From positions 1 to 64,000 of the forward strand of contig JAIWND010000029.1 in NCBI GenBank assembly GCA_025330725.1: a stretch of DNA of 64,000 nt, given 5' to 3'. This document shows, in pieces, positions 58,607-64,000 of this stretch. This stretch comes from Chlamydoabsidia padenii (taxonomy: Eukaryota; Mucoromycota; Mucoromycetes; Mucorales; Cunninghamellaceae). The notes beneath the pieces are model-generated. The model saw only the letters and a list, made by a program, of their open reading frames with translations. It did no database searches and was not told the origin of the DNA. Numbering within the stretch: the stretch's first letter is position 1; each line of letters starts with the position of its first letter. The position numbers and the translations under genes were made by a program.

Positions 58607-60831
58607 TTAAGGGGTTTTAGGTCCAGCTGTAGTAGTAGTAGTCTTGGTTGTTGCCACACCTGTCAAAGTCAAACGATCCAATTCCTTGTTCAGCACGTCC
58701 GAATCATATCCATCATCATGTTTGAGATCATCCACCACCCGATCTTTAGGAAAAGAAGAGCGATCCTGCTGTAATTGCTCCTCTTCTTGTTGCGCTAAAA
58801 GTTCCATTTCTTGTCGTTTCTTTTGTCGTTCTTGCCATTCAACATATCTTGGTGATTTCAAAAAACGAGGTAGAGAGTCTTCAGCCATAATGCGACACAC
58901 CTGATCGTGAACCCGTTCGTACATGGCGAGTAATATTTTCAAGCATTGACTACGATGACCGTTGACCATGATGATAGTTTGTTGTTCCTGAGTAGGATGA
59001 GTTGGTGTATAAAAGAAGGGCAAGGGTTGATAAGGATGTCGTTTCTGGTGATCGATGATGGTGTCATTATCCGAGAGAAGTACCTTGAATGTTTCCTCGA
59101 CAAATCGAAGAATATCTTGATGTAGCGTGTGATCAATGTTAAGTTCCATTGTTGCTTGAGGGGCGAGATAAGTCACATAAATGGCATAACATTCTGATAA
59201 GATTCTATTGTAATCAGTGGATGATGTGGTGGTGTTTGTTGTTTCCTTTTCCGTGGTGGTCATGTTGCAAGTAGTAGAGCTGTTGCTGGTTTTATGTTGA
59301 TGTTGATGATGATAAAGCATGTTGCGATAGTCCACCCAAAAGTGTAAATTCTCTTCACAAAAGTTTTGCTTCAAGAATTCACGAAAGTACATGCGCAACA
59401 ATGGATCCTCCAAGATGGGTTGTAGTCGTATATAATGAGAGGAAGAGGAGCAGGTTCGAGGTGAAGGTACAAAGACCGGTGATGATTTTGTATTGACGGT
59501 AGGTGAAGTAGATTTGTACGATGCCTCTGCACTAGCCGGATCGAGCCATGCCATGCCATGAGTAGAGACTGTGACAGAGTGACGATGAAATTGTTGCTTA
59601 TGCTGTTTATGTTGTTGTTGTTGTTGCTGTACTGAGGAAGAGGTAGAGGATGATATTGAAGAAGCAGATGATAAAGAAGCCAATGAAGAAGAAGACATGG
59701 TAGATGCAGCATCAGATAAAACAGGAGGTTGTTGATGTTGAGATTTCTTCTTGTTACTGTTATCACTTGATGAAGGAGCCAGACGAGGATTCATCTGTTT
59801 CCGTTGTTGTCGATCATCCCATCCCAAAGCCGCACGACCCCGATCAGTCAAAGCATAAATGACATTTCGTTGAGATTTGAATAACAGATCACTTTTCACA
59901 CTATTAGAGCGATCACTCTTATCCAAGACTTGACTGATCCAACCATAGAGTACAAACTCCGAGGCCACCATACCAGCTTCATCACGATTGACCACCGACA
60001 TGAATTGACCAATATAATCCACCACATGATAACCAAAGAAGGTGTGTGTATAATTCCCCATCTGTTGAGAGCCCAGACCGCCCACATCGTCCGCCAAAAG
60101 TTGCGAGGTTTCCAAATGTTCCATCATCGACCGAAAGGCGTCCGTCATGTTTTGTCGTTCAAAAGAAATCACATCCACATCCTTTTTATTACTATTTTCA
60201 CTATCACCGTCTAATGATCTATTGTCGTGAGAAAAGTCACATCGATCCAAGAGCACCACTGTTCGATCAGGTACCGTCTTGAGAGCTTGTCGTGTTTCAG
60301 ATTGTTCGTGCCAAGCAACATGACCCCGTTCGGCAAAGTTGTAGACCATCCATTTCCCTTTACTTGTCACAGTCCAAATCCCACGATCCTTCATTGTTCG
60401 ATTGCCCGTCGGATCGGACGCACTTTCAATTAATCGCGCCGTGATAAAATGTTGTCCTAGTTGTTTCGCCATTGTGCGTGCCATGCTAAACGTGGTAATG
60501 GTCTTGGTTTCCAGTTGTTTGTTGGCATCTTGTGGATCAGGTTGGCGCAAGACATGAGTGAATTGTAAGTGATCGAGGACTTCAATCATTTCCTCCGTAG
60601 TAAAACTGGCGGGATAGGTACGGAAGAGAGAGCGGTGATCACCTATTTTGATTTGGAAGATCATGGCAGCAAAGATGTCGTGTAAATCCTTTATAAAAAG
60701 TATAAAAAAAAAAAAAGAGTAATGAGTAACCCGTACCTTCAAGTCTTGACCCCCATTTCACTCACTCTGGCAAAGGGTCGCCCGTCAGGGGTAACCCTCA
60801 TCATTGTTGTATAGGTCGAAGTAGATTTCAT
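58607..60831 (-). CDS. RGS protein with two DEP domains (Sst2/FlbA type)
   Basis: Two exons (60766-60831, 58607-60688) give 715 residues. Exon 1 ends in RVTPDGRPFAR, and the join DLHDIFAAMIFQIKIGDHRS starts the fungal-Sst2 segment. DEP1: LFRTYPASFTTEEMIEVLDH to IWTVTSKGKWMVYNFAERGH. DEP2: GNYTHTFFGYHVVDYIGQFM to RNVIYALTDRGRAALGWDD. After a Ser- and Gln-rich linker the RGS box begins LQPILEDPLLRMYFREFLKQ, then NFCEENLHFWVDYRNML, and ends PRFLKSPRYVEWQERQ. The RGS box is interrupted by Thr/Asn-rich and His-rich insertions. It accelerates GTP hydrolysis by a heterotrimeric G-alpha and is recruited through DEP contacts with receptors. An element copy lies at 60955, 124 bp upstream. Confidence 0.93.
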
Positions 60832-61589
60832 AATATAATATAAAGTAGAAGAGAAGAAGAATGTTGAATCATGTATAAAAAGTAAACTAAAGAAGAAGAA
60901 GAGAAAACTCGATTTACTATTAAATTAAAAAATTAAAAAGAAAGCGTGGCACGAGCGGGATGTGAAAAAATACATGTGCTTCCAGAATCCGTCAGCTTGG
61001 GATTTTCCGTTTGTCTCACATTCGCGCGGGTGTGGCGGGTTTTGAATTTCACGACCAGTTGCCCTTTCAATAATTGACACCAAGCATGTCATACATACGG
61101 TATAACGTTAACCCACCATTGTGTCTTTCTCTTTTTAATTAAACTAACCCCAATATCAGTTATTACCCACACCTCATTCCATCCATATACATAAACCATC
61201 ATTTTTAAAACAAAGGGAAAAGAAGACGATCGCACTTTATGCATGGTTAGTACCCCTTTTCATATATTTCCCCTCCCCGCCTTTTTTTCATTTAAATTCA
61301 TTAATGGCATAACACGTATGTACCTATCATCGCCGTCTTTCTTGTCATACATAATCCCCAATTAGTATCCTCTTTCTCGTCATCGCGCCTTTTTTAGAAA
61401 GCGCAGGGGAGAAGAGGGATTTCAATGTTCTGACTTGTTCATTACATTGTAATCTACCAATATATTTTATTTTTGATTCAATACCAATCTTCATATATAT
61501 TTTTTTTTTTTAATTGATAAAGTGACAGATCATCAAAGTAAATTTGTTTTTACAAAAGACTATTCTAAGTTTAACTATTACTCCAACAT
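60832..61589. other. Upstream region of the RGS gene
   Basis: No gene was found. GCGGGATGTGAAAAA at 60955-60969 is followed by ATACATGTGC. GGCGGGTTTTGAAT lies at 61034-61047. A weaker AGAGGGATTTCAATG lies near 61413. Confidence 0.5.
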
Positions 61590-62984
61590 GGTCGATTTGA
61601 CACCACCTATCAAAGAAAACATCTCGGGTTTTCCAGAATATGTACTACCATACATTGGGAGAAGATATGACTAATCTGGACCTTTTGGACATGTTCAATA
61701 TGCGAATGCCTATCATGACAATATATGAGTTAGTTACTATGTTTATCACACCGTTTGTTCTTTTGTCATCAGTTTTACATTTGTCCATATCCGGAGTCCA
61801 TAACATCCCTGACCCAGTAAACCAGAACGATCATTATCGTCCAATCAATTGCACCTGGTGAGAAAAAGTGATTTCTCTTTCCTTTTTACTATTAATATCC
61901 GGTCTTCCGAAGGCCCGGATAGTTATGAATCAGAGAGAAAACTTGATTAATCAAGAGAGAGAGTGAGAGATGATATTTTACCTTTTAAAAGTCATGACAT
62001 GACGTAGTAGTTTGGACCATGGAGCCCCAGTCAGTAGAGTTTCCTATTCAGGTACAGATCATAAAAGAAAGAAGATGAATGGTGAGCCAATGGAATGGTG
62101 TCTTGATACATACTATTTTTCACAAGTGTCCCCTTCCATCCCATGATGTAGAGAAATCATTGTCACCCAAATGCAATTGTAGTATTATTTATTACCTTGT
62201 TATTCCCCGCGAGTAGAAGCCCAATTATATCTGGGTAAATGATATATAACCAAATGTTCACCTTGTTCCCTTCGAATACATCATTTCATACTTCAGTTTT
62301 GGATCAGTAAAGTATTCGTACCAACCCAGCCATAAACAGCAGCTTAACAGAATCAATACCAGTTTTGAAGAAGATAGTGTTCACCCAAAAAGGAGGAGAT
62401 AAAACTACAGACTTCACAAAGACTTGATGAGTGGATTGTAAGTTGGCTGGATCATTAATGGGAGTAAGGTAATGTAGGGAAGTGCCAATTCAATAGACAA
62501 ATGACGATTCGAAATAAGTCTAGAAATCGAGTGTGATTATAGTTACTAGAAGAAAAAAAAAAAAAGACGTTTGATTAGAGGTTGTAATATCAAACAAGAT
62601 CGTTACAATGTTGGAGGTGGAATTTTTACCATTATACATAAAGTTGTCCATGTATTGGAGCATCAACGTTAGAGTGTCGTGATGTACACATGGTATGTGA
62701 ATGTGTGATAGAAGGAAAGGAAAAAGAAAAAAAAAAAAAAAAAAAAAAAAAGAAAGAATTGTGATTCTACCATTTTATCTGGAATTTTCAAATTCCGACG
62801 TGCGTCGATCGTTTGTACAACAGCCATGGATCATCATCATGCGTACAAACCAAAAGAGAGGTCAAGATCAAAGGACTTGAAGATAATAATAGTGGTTTTT
62901 ATTAATGTTTAGTAAAGGATATTAAGTTTAGGCTATAAAAGTAAATAAAGAAGATTAAATAAAGAATACAGAGGGTAACTATTA
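61590..62984. other. Gene-poor stretch with two short overlapping frames
   Basis: A frame from ATG 61590 (MVDLTPPIKENISGFPEYVL) stops after 29 codons. A second from 61640 in another frame (MYYHTLGEDMTNLDLLDMFN) has one hydrophobic segment (IYELVTMFITPFVLLSSVLH) and ends at 61861. They could be a uORF plus ORF, a frameshifted remnant, or chance. Further on there is only AT-rich spacer with a stem-loop at 61898-61921, a poly-A run near 62733-62751 and an element ATTTTCAAATTCCG at 62785-62798. Confidence 0.35.
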
Positions 62985-64000
62985 CTAGAAGGATAATTTT
63001 CTTGTGTGTGGTGTGGTCAAGTCAGTGGAGCCAAAGGAAGTGAAGCAGCTACTGCCACTTAAATCACTATAAGGTTGATATCGATTAAAAGTATCCACCC
63101 GAGCTACCATGGAGCCCTTGGTAGCCACTTCAGCAATATACCCCAAACAACTATGACATTTCAAGATCAGAGCGTTTTCCATCGAGTACTTGTTTTTCGC
63201 CCGCACCCCCGCACCGACATTAAACTCGTTCTTTTCCGTGCACCGCAAGATATAATCCAGTTCCCGTTTGGCTTCGGCATAAAGCTTGTCCATGATCAGC
63301 AGTTGAGCCTTTTCGTACAAGGCAAAATAGTAAACCCAATGATCGAGCTGGACTTTTTGTGCGGAATCCATAATGGTTTGTATGGATTGGCGATGGATCA
63401 GTTTATATGGATGTTGGCGATTAAGTTCATCATGACCTAAAAGTGATTGTTGTTGTGGTGGTGGTGATTCAATGTCGAATAAGAAACGGTAGAGGGTGGC
63501 ACGGAGAAGATGGGCAAGGCAGATATCGTCGTTGACATAGAGTGATTGACTGGTTTCCAATCGCTTGAGAACCACCGTGATGCGTGATAGGTTCTTGTGA
63601 ATGATATTGGCCGGCATGAGTTCCAATCCACCAATAGATAATAGGATTTCCAAGTCAGGAAACAGTAATCGGTTGCCTTGAAGATCGAATTTCCGTGATT
63701 TCCTAGCAAAGAATTTCTAATCATGAGAAGAGTATTAGTTACATCCATCTGTTGTTGTTGTTTTTTTTTCATTTTTATTTTACCTCGATAAAGATAGATT
63801 TACCGGCAATCTTTTGTTTTGTCTTGGTGACCGACTTCATGGATTGAGCCACATGATCAAGTAACGCATCCCGCTTAGCCCCTGGAGGATGATTATCGAG
63901 CGCCAACATGTAAAGAGAAGTAGCATAGAGGTAAGTGTAAACTGTCTTGGACCATCGATTTTGCTTGAGAAGGATACTAAACATCGCATGAGCACAACGC
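62985..64000 (-). CDS. IML2: Iml2/TTC39-family TPR protein, 3' part
   Basis: Minus strand, with the 5' end beyond the window. Visible exons are 62985-63716 and 63784-64000, joined FIE to KFFARKSRKF. Family landmarks: TVYTYLYATSLYMLALDN, KTKQKIAGKSIFIEKFFARK, LPANIIHKNL-type helix pairs, TPR-like YEKAQLLIMDKLYAEAKREL and ENALILKCHSCLGYIAEVAT. The C-terminus (STDLTTPHTRKLSF) is short and basic. Yeast Iml2 is implicated in lipid droplet and inclusion body clearance. TTC39 proteins are poorly characterised in general. The intron carries a GTAAAAT donor and ATTAG acceptor. Confidence 0.88.

Overview
The window is nuclear DNA of an early-diverging filamentous fungus, most likely Mucoromycota (Mucorales-like). 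Reasons: AT-rich spacers, many short GT-AG introns of about 50-100 bp inside otherwise compact genes, poly-Q/S/T tracts, and a gene set of fungal type (Ecl1, Ubc6, Gpi8, Hel2, a two-DEP RGS protein, DGAT2, a NodB-like deacetylase relative) that also keeps BRCA2. The genus cannot be settled from the sequence. I see no tRNA, rRNA, CRISPR array, plasmid or viral gene.

Layout. 1-6.4 kb: 3' part of an ankyrin/DIL protein, an Ecl1-type zinc protein and an RBBP4/Msi1 histone chaperone. 7.3-11.3 kb: sulfotransferase-like protein, WKF-domain protein and a catalytically degenerate NodB protein. 11.7-20 kb: an orphan protein, trimethyllysine dioxygenase, a methyltransferase, Ubc6 and an LRR protein. 20.4-28 kb: Gpi8 and two large coiled-coil or low-complexity proteins. 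28-36 kb: a bZIP factor, DGAT2 and a class II histone deacetylase with an AT-hook and a Tudor-like module. 36.3-40.5 kb: BRCA2 with four BRC repeats. 41-45.5 kb: an orphan and a DDHD phospholipase. 45.5-48.5 kb: a repeat-rich island with a possible small spliced gene encoded by a minisatellite, then five tandem copies of a unit of about 235 bp. 48.5-64 kb: hexokinase, Hel2, a dicarboxylate carrier, threonine aldolase, an RGS protein, a gene-poor stretch and the 3' part of IML2/TTC39.

No operon or pathway cluster is present. Genes are mixed in orientation and mainly housekeeping. Loose functional links are chromatin and genome maintenance (RBBP4, HDAC, BRCA2), lipid metabolism (DGAT2, DDHD phospholipase, carnitine synthesis) and the ER and secretory route (Gpi8, Ubc6).

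The most unusual signal is not a gene. A short element, best written CGGGATTTGAAA (reverse TTTCAAATCCCG), recurs about 40 times in spacers and in several introns, and I did not find it in accepted coding exons. It lies about 60-300 bp upstream of many start codons, also sits between convergent genes, occurs as tandem and inverted pairs, and is the anchor of the tandem array at 47-48.3 kb. It is often accompanied by a TGCATGAA-like box. I do not recognise a named element. Exon boundaries were read by eye from splice consensus, reading frame and protein-family conservation.
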